The notes: a model not told the origin generated them from the sequence alone. A stretch of 13,654 nucleotides of DNA from SAR116 cluster bacterium (GCA_002691795.1 NZIY01000051.1:5621-19274); one strand, 5' to 3'. Positions 1-7,736 are shown, counted from the stretch's first letter. A program made the numbers and translations.

Positions 1-807
1 ATCACAGAAAATGGGATTAAAATCGTAAGTGACTTTGGTAACTTTAAAATTAATCCTGTCTTAGTTACAAAGAAAGAATTAAAGCAAAACTATGATGTAG
101 TACTATTAACTTGTAAATCGTATCATCTAGATGAAGTGATATCTGATCTTAAACCCACTCAAAAAAATAGCATCATTATTCCATTATTAAATGGTCAGAC
201 ACATATTAATAAGCTTGAAAAAGCTTTTAAGAAAGATAATGTGTTTGGTGGAGTTGCTCACGTAAGCTCAAATTCAACATCTCCAGGTGTAATACAACAT
301 GTAGGAAAAATAAAAAGATTAAGTTTTGGAAATCGTTTTGATAGTAATATAGAATTTGCTAAAGATTTTTATGAAATTTGTCGAAAGGCAGATTTTCAAA
401 CTATTTTGAGCGATAATATCAATCAAGACTTATGGGAGAAATGGATATTTATTGCAACAATTGCAGGTTCAACAACATTATTTCAAACAAGTATTAATAA
501 TATTAGTAAAAATCCTGAAGGAAAAAAGTTTATTCAAGATCTTTGGGAAGAATGTATAAATATTTCAAAAGAAAATGGTTTTGAGTTAACTGCAGAATCA
601 AAAAATTTACATGAAGATCTCTTGTTTAAATCAGATGTCCCTTTCAAGGCATCAATGCTAGTCGATATGGAAAAAAAATTAATGACTGAACATGAGCACA
701 TATTTCTAGAATTCATAAAGCTTGGAAAAAAGAAAAAACTAAATACTAAATTGCTTGAGGTATGTTATTTAAACATGAGTATTTATCAAGCTAGTTTGAT
801 TAGTTAA
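1..807 (+). CDS. Ketopantoate reductase (ApbA/PanE) family oxidoreductase, 5' end missing
   Basis: The frame is open from the first base, so the gene starts upstream of the window; 268 residues are visible and an internal GTG at 136 is not the start. Family members reduce 2-oxo acids with NADPH; PanE makes pantoate for coenzyme A. The dinucleotide-binding GxGxxG motif would lie upstream. Visible landmarks are the LTCKSYHLDEVI segment, which carries the conserved cofactor-domain Lys, then IIPLLNG with the conserved substrate-side Asn (codon 190-192), then GGVAHVSS. The C-terminal ApbA_C helical domain starts near LWEKW, whose Lys (codon 439-441) matches the catalytic Lys. In E. coli PanE that Lys is followed by two substrate-binding Asn residues; here the aligned positions (KWIFIATIAG) are Ile and Ala. 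The fold is clear, but the substrate may not be ketopantoate. It converges on the next gene with about 7 bp between stops. Confidence 0.85.
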   Translation: MTENGIKIVSDFGNFKINPVLVTKKELKQNYDVVLLTCKSYHLDEVISDLKPTQKNSIIIPLLNGQTHINKLEKAFKKDNVFGGVAHVSSNSTSPGVIQHVGKIKRLSFGNRFDSNIEFAKDFYEICRKADFQTILSDNINQDLWEKWIFIATIAGSTTLFQTSINNISKNPEGKKFIQDLWEECINISKENGFELTAESKNLHEDLLFKSDVPFKASMLVDMEKKLMTEHEHIFLEFIKLGKKKKLNTKLLEVCYLNMSIYQASLIS

Positions 808-814
808 AAATAAA

Positions 815-985
815 TTAATTTTTATTAAAATTCTTTTTTGTTTCTGTACTCATTGTTGATCTGTATAACTCTATTATTTCAGTTCTACTCGTCTGGTTAG
901 AAAAATTTATAGATATATCTTTTTGTTTTTCACTAGAAAATGAAGCAACTTTATATAATACAGAAAATAATGTTATTGGATCCAT
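815..985 (-). CDS. Possible small protein of 56 residues, unknown function
   Basis: An ATG-to-TAA frame of 56 codons on the minus strand, beginning MDPITLFSVLYKVASF and ending in a Lys/Asn-rich tail (KKNFNKN). It starts 40 bases after the aspartate dehydrogenase stop, in the same direction, and ends 7 bases from the convergent oxidoreductase stop, so it fills an otherwise empty 218-base gap almost exactly. The first half is mildly hydrophobic and the second half is polar. No domain is recognised. There is no strong Shine-Dalgarno before the ATG, only an A-rich AAAGAAC stretch, and no alternative ATG/GTG/TTG further upstream in frame. It could be the last gene of the ggt-aspDH unit or a chance frame; the evidence is length, fit and direction only. 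Confidence 0.4.
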   Translation of the reverse strand: MDPITLFSVLYKVASFSSEKQKDISINFSNQTSRTEIIELYRSTMSTETKKNFNKN

Positions 986-1025
986 GATTTGTTCTTTGCA
1001 ATCAGTGTGCCAATATAGGTAATAG

Positions 1026-1826
1026 TTAAGTACCTACCTTCAATGAACTTAATATTCCTCTTAAACATGCGATTACACTTAAGGCTGTAATTTTTCCTGT
1101 ACCAGGATTTTCCTTTGATTGAATATTTTCGATTTCAATTTTAAAATTTGAGCTATCTGATTTTACAATCACTGAATGTGTATTTTTAGTCAAGTTTGGA
1201 TCAGCCCATATCTCGAGATGTGTTTTTTTTGCACCAATTCCTGCTAATCCAACTGCAGCAGCTACATTGACATTTGCTGGGAAAGCCTTTGCTCCCTCAA
1301 ACGCATTATCTGAAAATATAAGTTTTGGTTGATTTAAATTATCTAATACTATTTTTTTTTCTAAAACAAATTTTGATTTAATAAGGGCATTAGGAGGTTT
1401 TCTTGTTATCATTTTAACAAGTTCAACCTCACCTTCAGATACAGCGCTAAGTCCGTCTAATCCGATAATTGCCCCAGAGGCTAAAAAAATTTGAGTAGAA
1501 TTTTCTCTGGCTTTGTTAATTAATTCAATATTTTCTAAAATTCCAGCACCACTAACAGTGATTAATTTTGTTTTATATTTAAGGCATTTTAGGACTATAT
1601 TCTTAAAAGCTTCTTTTGGTGCACAATCAATAATTAAGTCACATTCGGAACAAATTTCATCTAGTTCCAAATATTTTAAAGGTGAATTAAATGAGACTGA
1701 TTTTTCAATTATTTTATCCTTTGTTCTTGAATGAACTCCAATAACATTAAAACTAGATGGTTCTTTGTCTAATTTATGAGCCACATCAAATCCAATTGCT
1801 CCAAATCCAATAATACCAATTTTCAT
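1026..1826 (-). CDS. nadX: Aspartate dehydrogenase (NadX/DUF108 family)
   Basis: A 266-residue protein, normal length for the family, which oxidatively deaminates L-aspartate with NAD(P)+ to iminosuccinate, giving oxaloacetate and ammonia, or feeding NAD synthesis through quinolinate. The N-terminal Rossmann motif GFGAIG is at residues 7-12. The catalytic-domain signatures SGAIIGLDGL (118-127), FPANVNVAAAVGLAG (182-196) and DPNLTKNTHSVIV follow; His217 in that last segment matches the proposed catalytic His. The end carries NPGTGKITALSVIACLR. The protein is cytoplasmic with no signal peptide. The ATG follows the ggt stop by one base, and an AGGAAG Shine-Dalgarno lies in the tail of ggt, so the two are co-transcribed and probably coupled. 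No nadA or nadC is nearby, so a catabolic role beside ggt and the TTT transporter seems as likely as cofactor synthesis. The family call is firm; the physiological role is inferred. Confidence 0.85.
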   Translation of the reverse strand: MKIGIIGFGAIGFDVAHKLDKEPSSFNVIGVHSRTKDKIIEKSVSFNSPLKYLELDEICSECDLIIDCAPKEAFKNIVLKCLKYKTKLITVSGAGILENIELINKARENSTQIFLASGAIIGLDGLSAVSEGEVELVKMITRKPPNALIKSKFVLEKKIVLDNLNQPKLIFSDNAFEGAKAFPANVNVAAAVGLAGIGAKKTHLEIWADPNLTKNTHSVIVKSDSSNFKIEIENIQSKENPGTGKITALSVIACLRGILSSLKVGT

Positions 1827-1827
1827 T

Positions 1828-3636
1828 TTATCTTCCTATTGCATAACCCTGCATAAATCTTGGGTTTGCTGCTGCTTTCAGAATGTTACCATTAATTGAT
1901 GCTGCAGTCATTCGTCCTAAAGACCAATCTGGTTCAATAGTAACATTATGCCCTCTATTTCTTAAATCTTCAATTGTATCTGGTGAAAATCTATTTTCCA
2001 TAAATAAACTTCCTAGATCAGTTTCTCTAGGAAAAAATGAGTTTGGAAAATGAAATGTACTAAAACCAGGTGCATCAATAGCCTCTTGTAAATTTAAACC
2101 AAAATGAATATGACGTAGAAAAAAGTGTAAAGACCATTGATCTTGTTGATCTCCTCCTGGAGTACCAAAAACCATATATGGCTTTTCATTTTTATATGCA
2201 AATGAGGGAGACAATGTTGTTCTAGGTCGTTTCTTAGGTGCTAAAGAAGCTGGTGACATAGGGTCTAACCAAAACATTTGAGCTCTGTTTGATAGGCAAA
2301 AACCTAAATCCGGTATAATGGGAGAACTTTGAAGCCAACCACCACTCGGAGTAGCTGCCACCATATTGCCCCATTGATCAATGATGTCAAAATGTGTTGT
2401 ATCGCCTTTTGTTTGTCCATTAGAATTTGATATTAGATTATCAAATTTAGCTACAGTTGGCTCTCCAATATCGTATTTAGAATTTGATTCCTCTGTCTCA
2501 CCTTTTTTTCTTACAATTACTGGCCCACCAAAACCTTTTATTTCTCCAGGCCTAACTTCTAATGATGCTTTTTCATTAATTAGTTTTGCTCTTTCTATGT
2601 TATATTTACGACTTAACAACTGATCTATTGGAACATTTACAAAATTTGGATCACCGTAAAAAGCTTCTCTATCTGCAAAAGCAAGTTTAGTGGCTTCTGT
2701 AATAATGTGTACAAATTCAGGAGAGTTTTCACTAAATTTAGAAAGATCAAAATTATCTAAAATTGCAAGTTGTTGAAGAAAACAGGGACCTTGACCCCAT
2801 ACATCAGTTTTAAACACTTCGTAATTTTTATATTTAAAAGACCTAGCTTTTTCCTCATGAGCTTGCCAACCAGCTAAATCATTTCCATCTAGTATTCCGT
2901 TATGTTTTCTGTCAGATGTGTCAATGAAATAATTGTTTTTACAGAAATTATGAATATTTTCTGCAATAAAACCTGACTTCCAAATTTCTCTTGCTTTTTC
3001 AATTTGTTTTTCTCTATTAGAAGAAAAAGAAGAAGCTTGATCAACAATTTTTTTATATGTTCCACTCATTTTTTTATTAGAAAAAAAATCGCCAATGTTA
3101 GGTAATTTATCCTTAGGTAAATATACCTCAGCAGAGGATTTCCAGTCTTCTAAAAAAAGATCTTTTACAGATTTTATGGTATTGATAATATTTGGAACAA
3201 GAGGATAACCTTTTTCTGATATAGATATTGCAGGTCCGAGGACTTCACTTAAATTCATTGAGCCATGGTTTAAGAGTAGTAACATCCAGGCATCAAAAGC
3301 TCCAGGAACTACTGCTGCTAAAAGACCACTTCCAGGGACAACCTTTAAGCCAAGTTTATTATAATATTTAATTGTTGCTTTTTCTGGTGAAACCCCTTGA
3401 CCACAGATAACTTTTGGCAATTGATTTTTTTTAGAAAAAATTATTGGAACTTCACCACCGGGACCATTTAGATGTGGTTCAACTACCTGTAGTGTAAATC
3501 CAGTAGCTACTGCAGCATCAAAAGCGTTCCCACCTTTTTCTAAAATTGACATACCAACCGCTGAAGCTATCCAATGTGTACTTGTAACAACTCCAAAATT
3601 ACCAGTTATTTCAGGTCGTGTTGTAAAATTAAGCAA
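1828..3636 (-). CDS. ggt: Gamma-glutamyltransferase / Ntn-hydrolase family protein
   Basis: A 602-residue member of the gamma-glutamyltranspeptidase family, whose proenzymes cut themselves to expose a catalytic N-terminal Thr and then hydrolyse or transfer gamma-glutamyl (or related acyl) groups. Early landmarks are VTSTHWIASAVGMSILE (17-33), GGNAFDAAVA (35-44) and LNGPGGE (56-62). The self-cleavage motif GDTTHFDIIDQWGN puts the nucleophile at Thr413, giving subunits of about 412 and 190 residues. C-terminal motifs include RPRTTLSPS (470-478) and FGTPGGDQQDQW (490-501). The motif after the Thr (AATPSGGWLQSS) and the RTTLSPS loop differ somewhat from E. coli GGT, so the donor could be another gamma-glutamyl amide or an acylamide. 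There is no signal peptide, unlike periplasmic GGTs, so it probably works in the cytoplasm. The start is a TTG with AAGGA nine bases upstream; the next in-frame Met (29) lies inside a conserved segment. First gene of the unit with aspartate dehydrogenase. Confidence 0.87.
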   Translation of the reverse strand: MLNFTTRPEITGNFGVVTSTHWIASAVGMSILEKGGNAFDAAVATGFTLQVVEPHLNGPGGEVPIIFSKKNQLPKVICGQGVSPEKATIKYYNKLGLKVVPGSGLLAAVVPGAFDAWMLLLLNHGSMNLSEVLGPAISISEKGYPLVPNIINTIKSVKDLFLEDWKSSAEVYLPKDKLPNIGDFFSNKKMSGTYKKIVDQASSFSSNREKQIEKAREIWKSGFIAENIHNFCKNNYFIDTSDRKHNGILDGNDLAGWQAHEEKARSFKYKNYEVFKTDVWGQGPCFLQQLAILDNFDLSKFSENSPEFVHIITEATKLAFADREAFYGDPNFVNVPIDQLLSRKYNIERAKLINEKASLEVRPGEIKGFGGPVIVRKKGETEESNSKYDIGEPTVAKFDNLISNSNGQTKGDTTHFDIIDQWGNMVAATPSGGWLQSSPIIPDLGFCLSNRAQMFWLDPMSPASLAPKKRPRTTLSPSFAYKNEKPYMVFGTPGGDQQDQWSLHFFLRHIHFGLNLQEAIDAPGFSTFHFPNSFFPRETDLGSLFMENRFSPDTIEDLRNRGHNVTIEPDWSLGRMTAASINGNILKAAANPRFMQGYAIGR

Positions 3637-3682
3637 TTTCTATAGTCCTTAATTATTCGTGTTAACAAATTTTTCTAAAAAA

Positions 3683-3737
3683 TTGACACAGCATAAAAAC
3701 TTTATCAAGATATTAAAATAATTAAATGGAGAGATTA
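3683..3737 (+). promoter_or_regulatory. Candidate promoter and ribosome-binding site of the tctCBA unit
   Basis: A perfect TTGACA (-35 type) hexamer lies at 3683-3688 in the roughly 100-base space between the divergent ggt and tctC genes. At 17 bases spacing the hexamer CAAGAT is a poor -10 match, so the promoter call is weak. Just before the preferred tctC ATG at 3738 is GGAGAG (3728-3733), a good Shine-Dalgarno. The upstream ATG at 3726 overlaps this GGAG and is therefore a less likely start. Confidence 0.3.
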
Positions 3738-4712
3738 ATGAATTTTATAAAAATGTTAAAATTAGTCACAGCAACATCTGTATTAATTTTCACGTCAATT
3801 AGTTTTTCACATGCGGTTAGTATGCCATGTGGGACAGCTAAATTAATTGTACCTTGGGGTGCCGGCGGTGGAACCGACGTTATATTTAGACAGATGGTTG
3901 ATAAAATAAATAAAAACGGTGCAAAGCCACAATTGCAGGTTGTGAATGTTGGAGGTCAAGGTGGAAATAAAGGTGCAAAGCAGGCATCTAAAGCAAAACC
4001 TGACGGTTGTACATTGTTTGCAATCCATCAAAGTGCAATAACAAGTTATTTTACTGGAAGAATAGATATAACATGGGATGCTTTTGAAACTATTTCTATG
4101 GTAACATCTACACCGTCTATTATAGGTGCTAACGTTAATACGCCATATAACAATATAAAAGATTTGGTTGCTGCCGCTAAAAAAGCACCTAATACAATTA
4201 CAGCAGGTGGGACATTTGGATCAACCAGTCAATTTGTTTTTCTTTTATTAGAAGATGCTACAGGAGTAAAGTTTAAGCATGTATCTTATGATGGAACTAA
4301 ACAAAGAATGACAGCTTTATTAGCAGATAATATAAAGCTTGGAGAAATTAATTTAGCTGCTGCCATAAAATTTATCAAAGCAGGAAAATTAAAAGCTCTT
4401 GGCGTTACTAACGATAAAAGATTAGATCAGATACCAGACATCCAAACAGCACAAGAGCAAGGTGCAAAAGTAATTTTTGCGGTTGAGAGAGGTGTTGTAG
4501 CTCCAAAGGGAACTTCTTCTGAAATCGTAAAACATTATGCTAAAATGTTTGAGGGCGCAGCTATGGATAAAGAATTTAAAGCTGCAATGCATAAAAAAGG
4601 TATCCTAATTAATTATAAGGGTCCAGAAGCTTATAAAAAGCATTTTCAAGCTACTTATAACTACTGGAAGCCAATAGCTAAACAGGTTGGCGTATATAAA
4701 AGAAAAGACTAA
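3738..4712 (+). CDS. tctC: TctC/Bug-family periplasmic substrate-binding protein of a TTT transporter
   Basis: A 324-residue protein (from the ATG at 3738) that binds a small carboxylate or amino acid in the periplasm and delivers it to TctAB. The N-terminus is a clear Sec signal peptide: basic MNFIKMLK, a hydrophobic core to about residue 22, then SFSHA with predicted cleavage after Ala26. The mature chain of about 298 residues has the usual Bug length. It opens with IVPWGAGGGTD (37-47) and GGQGGNKGA (72-80), the family's ligand-pocket loops; AGGTFGSTSQF and YDGTKQRMTALLAD follow. An ATG 12 bases upstream would add MERL, but it sits on the Shine-Dalgarno, so the later start is preferred. It is followed by a strong terminator before tctB, probably to keep binding-protein mRNA in excess. 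The ligand is unknown; relatives bind citrate, other tricarboxylates, aspartate or glutamate, and the neighbouring aspartate dehydrogenase makes an acidic amino acid attractive. Confidence 0.9.
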   Translation: MNFIKMLKLVTATSVLIFTSISFSHAVSMPCGTAKLIVPWGAGGGTDVIFRQMVDKINKNGAKPQLQVVNVGGQGGNKGAKQASKAKPDGCTLFAIHQSAITSYFTGRIDITWDAFETISMVTSTPSIIGANVNTPYNNIKDLVAAAKKAPNTITAGGTFGSTSQFVFLLLEDATGVKFKHVSYDGTKQRMTALLADNIKLGEINLAAAIKFIKAGKLKALGVTNDKRLDQIPDIQTAQEQGAKVIFAVERGVVAPKGTSSEIVKHYAKMFEGAAMDKEFKAAMHKKGILINYKGPEAYKKHFQATYNYWKPIAKQVGVYKRKD

Positions 4713-4719
4713 AAAATTT

Positions 4720-4757
4720 AAGAAGAGATGATAAAATCATCTCTTCTTTCATTTTTT
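4720..4757 (+). terminator. Rho-independent terminator/attenuator between tctC and tctB
   Basis: The arms AAGAAGAGATGA (4720-4731) and TCATCTCTTCTT (4737-4748) pair perfectly over 12 bp around a 5-base AT loop, followed by TTCATTTTTT. The structure starts 7 bases after the tctC stop and ends just before the tctB ATG at 4765. Since tctBA has no other obvious promoter, it probably terminates only part of the transcripts, making tctC more abundant than tctBA. It is the clearest hairpin terminator in the window. Confidence 0.8.
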
Positions 4758-4764
4758 AAAATTT

Positions 4765-5253
4765 ATGAAATTAAACAAAGATAAAATTTTAGCTGTATTT
4801 CTTTTACTATTTTGTGGAGTGATGATAAACAGTAGTTTCCACATTGAGGATCCTGGGTACCAAGGTATGAAAGCCAGTTATTGGCCAAGGATTATTCTTT
4901 GGCTTTTATCAATAATGTCTTTAGTTATGTTAGTAAAATCTTTTTCTAGCGAAAATAAAATAGATGCTAAAAAATCGTTTTCTCTAGAGAATATAAATTT
5001 TTTACAATTTAAAAACGCCTTAATTTGTTTTGGGATGTTTGTTTTTTTCTTATCTTTTTTAGAATATCTAGGAATGCTCATTGGAGGGATTTTATTTGTT
5101 TTTGGTTTATTAACTTTTTTAGGGGGGAGAACTTTAAAAAATTCTTTAAATCATCTTTTTATCTCTATTATAACTATTGGTGTAATGTGGTCTATTTTTA
5201 CATTTGGCCTGAAAGTTATTTTACCTGAAGGAGAGATATTAAAAATTTGGTAA
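4765..5253 (+). CDS. tctB: TctB-family small membrane subunit of a TTT transporter
   Basis: A 162-residue integral membrane protein, the small subunit that partners TctA in cation-driven uptake of the substrate brought by TctC. Hydrophobic segments lie at about 8-24, 41-59, 84-99, 101-120 and 130-149, separated by a polar Lys/Ser-rich loop at 60-80. The YWPRIILW entry to the second segment and the C-terminal LPEGEILKIW fit the family, which is poorly conserved in sequence; length and position between tctC and tctA carry much of the call. The start ATG lies in an A/T run right after the intergenic terminator with no visible Shine-Dalgarno, so translation may be modest. The tctA ATG follows its stop by 7 bases. 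Confidence 0.85.
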   Translation: MKLNKDKILAVFLLLFCGVMINSSFHIEDPGYQGMKASYWPRIILWLLSIMSLVMLVKSFSSENKIDAKKSFSLENINFLQFKNALICFGMFVFFLSFLEYLGMLIGGILFVFGLLTFLGGRTLKNSLNHLFISIITIGVMWSIFTFGLKVILPEGEILKIW

Positions 5254-5260
5254 AAAAAAT

Positions 5261-6910
5261 ATGGTTGATGTAATTTTACAAGCTTTTGCAAGCATAGTTT
5301 TAGATCCAGTAACTTTAGGGTTGATGTTAGTTGGAACATTGGCAGGAATTTTAGCAGGAGCAATTCCAGGTTTTACAATTGCAATGGGAGTTATTCTAAC
5401 CCTACCTTTTACATTTGGTATGACAGCCATTCAAGGATTGGCAACTATGTTAGGAGTTTTTGTAGGAGGTTTTTCAGGTGGATTAATGTCATGTATGTTA
5501 ACAGGCATTCCAGGGACTCCATCTTCAGTTGCAACAACATTCGATGGATTTCCTTTGGTAAGGTCTGGTAGACCAGGTTTAGCTCTAGGGATAGGTCTTT
5601 GGTCATCTTTTTTTGGTGGTATGATTAGTGCAGTTATTTTAGTTGCATTAGCTCCTCAACTTGCTTTTTTAGGACTTGAATTTGGACCTTGGGATTACTT
5701 TTCATTAATTATATTTGCTCTTACGATTACAGTTAGTTTGTCGGGTGGTAATATTGTTAAAGGACTTATTGCTGGATTATTAGGTTTGTTTGCAGCTACT
5801 GTTGGCGAAGATGAAATAAATGGGGTTGCTCGCTTTACTTTTGGGTTTGATGAGTTTAAACAAGGCTTTGCTTTTTTACCTGTTTTAATTGGCTTATTTG
5901 CATTTTCACAATTATTAACAGACGTAGAAGACGATAAAAGAGCAAAAAGTCCTTTAATGGAAAAATCTGGAACTTTAGTTAGAGTTGAGCATAAACAAGC
6001 AATTACTATCATTCTTAAAAGATGGATAAATTTATTTAGATCAAGCTTCATAGGAATCTTTACAGGTATATTGCCAGCAGCTGGAGGTTCAATTTCAAAT
6101 ATACTAGCATACGATCAGGCAAAAAAAGCTTCTAAAAATAGATCAAATTTTGGCAAAGGTGAGTATGATGGAATAGTTGCACCCGAAGCAGCTAACAATG
6201 CAACAGCAGGTGGTGCATTGATAATGATGATGGCGCTTGGAATACCTGGAGATATAGTAACTGCTGTAATGCTTGGAGCTCTGATGATTCATAATATTAT
6301 TCCTGGTCCAACATTTATTCAAGATGAACCTCTTTTAGCATATGGAGTATTCATTGCCTTTTTTGTAGCTCATTTTTTTATGGTAGGATTACAAGCATTT
6401 TCCCTTAGAATTTTTCTTTTGGTAACTAAAATTCCAATGTATGTTTTAGCTTCTGTTATTTTGGCTTACTGTGCCATCGGTGTTTTTGCGTTACATAATG
6501 TAGTTTTTGATATTTGGGTAATGTTCTTTTTTGGAATTATTGGTTATTTTATGAAAAAACTAGGCTTTCCTCTAGCCCCAATGATTTTAGGTGTAGTTTT
6601 AGGAAAATTGGCTGAATTAAACTTAGCCAGAGCTACTGCGATAAGTGATGATCTGCTTTTATTTATATCAAGACCTTGGTCATTGTTCTTCCTAATTATG
6701 GCTATAGTTTCAGTTATTTTCCCATTTTATCAGGACGCCAAAAAAGGTTCTCAGTTTGCAAAAATTTATGTTCCAGCATCAGTTTTTGCCTTAGCTTTAC
6801 CATTAATGTTTATGAATAGTTCAACGAGACTTGTTATCGGCATTGTAATGGTAGGAATTAGTTTCTATTTCATTTATAAAAGTTTTTTTAATAAACGTTT
6901 AAATAATTAA
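5261..6910 (+). CDS. tctA: TctA-family large membrane subunit of a TTT transporter
   Basis: A 549-residue, highly hydrophobic permease, slightly longer than the roughly 500 residues common in the family, with about a dozen membrane segments. It carries the duplicated TctA signature loops: GAIPGFTIAMGVILTLP (33-49), GIPGTPSSVATTFDG (82-96), GLLGLFAATVGEDE (172-185), then GILPAAGGSISNILAYD (269-285) and EYDGIVAPEAANNATAGG (301-318) with MALGIPGD (324-331). The PGTP and LGIPGD loops are the repeat halves thought to form the transport pathway. It imports the TctC ligand using an ion gradient rather than ATP. It lies 7 bases after tctB and is certainly in the same operon. It converges on the SDR gene with a single base between stop codons and no visible terminator, so the two transcripts probably overlap at their ends. 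Confidence 0.93.
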   Translation: MVDVILQAFASIVLDPVTLGLMLVGTLAGILAGAIPGFTIAMGVILTLPFTFGMTAIQGLATMLGVFVGGFSGGLMSCMLTGIPGTPSSVATTFDGFPLVRSGRPGLALGIGLWSSFFGGMISAVILVALAPQLAFLGLEFGPWDYFSLIIFALTITVSLSGGNIVKGLIAGLLGLFAATVGEDEINGVARFTFGFDEFKQGFAFLPVLIGLFAFSQLLTDVEDDKRAKSPLMEKSGTLVRVEHKQAITIILKRWINLFRSSFIGIFTGILPAAGGSISNILAYDQAKKASKNRSNFGKGEYDGIVAPEAANNATAGGALIMMMALGIPGDIVTAVMLGALMIHNIIPGPTFIQDEPLLAYGVFIAFFVAHFFMVGLQAFSLRIFLLVTKIPMYVLASVILAYCAIGVFALHNVVFDIWVMFFFGIIGYFMKKLGFPLAPMILGVVLGKLAELNLARATAISDDLLLFISRPWSLFFLIMAIVSVIFPFYQDAKKGSQFAKIYVPASVFALALPLMFMNSSTRLVIGIVMVGISFYFIYKSFFNKRLNN

Positions 6911-6911
6911 A

Positions 6912-7736
6912 TTATAAATAATCAGATACTATTTTTAAACTTTCATCCCAAAGTTTATCAGCATTGATTTTGCTCAATGAAAAATTTGAAGAAGGTGATA
7001 TTTTATTTTTATAAAAGTATTCCCCAGTAACTTGTAAATTCCTTTCTAATAAATAGAGTAATGTTTGAGTACCCTTATCTATATTTATTACGCCAAATCT
7101 CATTGCTATTTTAATCCCTAGGCTTATAAAACAATTATTATTACTTCCAAATTGGGTTTCTACAAAGCCGGGATGTAAACAGTTTACAGAAATATTTTGT
7201 TTTTTTAATAACTGGCTTAACTTTTTAGTAAATAAGATATTGCATAGCTTTGATTTTTTGTAAGCTATCCATCCATTATAATTACTTTTCATTTGAAGAT
7301 CTTTAAAATTCAATTCAACTCCCCAATGTGCACCACTTGCAACATTAATAATTTCACCCCCTTTTTTAATTAAATTTTGTTTAATAAGCAGGTTAGTTAA
7401 AAGGAAATAACCGAGATGATTAAGAGCAAATGTTTTTTCAATATTTTCCTTTGAAAATTTTTTTTTAAAAAAAACAGCTCCAGCATTGTTAATTAAAACA
7501 TCAAGTTTTGGTAGCTTGTTAATTGTAACAAACTCCTTTATTTCATTAAGGCTAGATAAATCACATTTCAAAAATGAAGCATTTTTAGAATTAATTTGAA
7601 GTTCTTTTAAAGCAAGATTTCCTTTTGAATTTTTACTACCAACAATTATTAAATTATTTTTTGGATCTCTAGACAAGCGTTTAGCAGCATTTAAACCAAT
7701 ACCGCTTGTTCCACCAGTTATTAAAATATTTTTCAT
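6912..7736 (-). CDS. Short-chain dehydrogenase/reductase (RDH/WWOX-like classical SDR)
   Basis: A 274-residue NAD(P)-dependent oxidoreductase. The N-terminal cofactor motif TGGTSGIG is at 7-14, Asp59 (CDLSS) and NNAG (83-86) follow, and the catalytic set is complete: Asn106 (ALNHLGYF), Ser134 (NVASGAH), Tyr159 and Lys163 (AYKKSK), with LHPGFVET at 187-194. The arrangement resembles the retinol-dehydrogenase/WWOX-like branch, which acts on hydrophobic alcohols, aldehydes or ketones; the substrate cannot be read from sequence. The ATG overlaps the thiE stop in an ATGA (7733-7736), has no Shine-Dalgarno of its own, and so should be translated by coupling within the riboswitch-controlled thiM-thiE transcript. 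An SDR is not a standard thiamine salvage enzyme. It could act on a thiamine precursor or simply sit in a shared operon. Confidence 0.87.
   Translation of the reverse strand: MKNILITGGTSGIGLNAAKRLSRDPKNNLIIVGSKNSKGNLALKELQINSKNASFLKCDLSSLNEIKEFVTINKLPKLDVLINNAGAVFFKKKFSKENIEKTFALNHLGYFLLTNLLIKQNLIKKGGEIINVASGAHWGVELNFKDLQMKSNYNGWIAYKKSKLCNILFTKKLSQLLKKQNISVNCLHPGFVETQFGSNNNCFISLGIKIAMRFGVINIDKGTQTLLYLLERNLQVTGEYFYKNKISPSSNFSLSKINADKLWDESLKIVSDYL

Noticed and set aside
3726..3737. Earlier ATG for tctC, adding MERL
   Set aside because: It overlaps the GGAGAG that serves the ATG at 3738, and the signal peptide is better formed from the later start.
5695..6051. A 118-codon minus-strand frame opposite tctA
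   Set aside because: TctA membrane segments and signature loops span this region without a break; no ribosome-binding site or domain supports the antisense frame.
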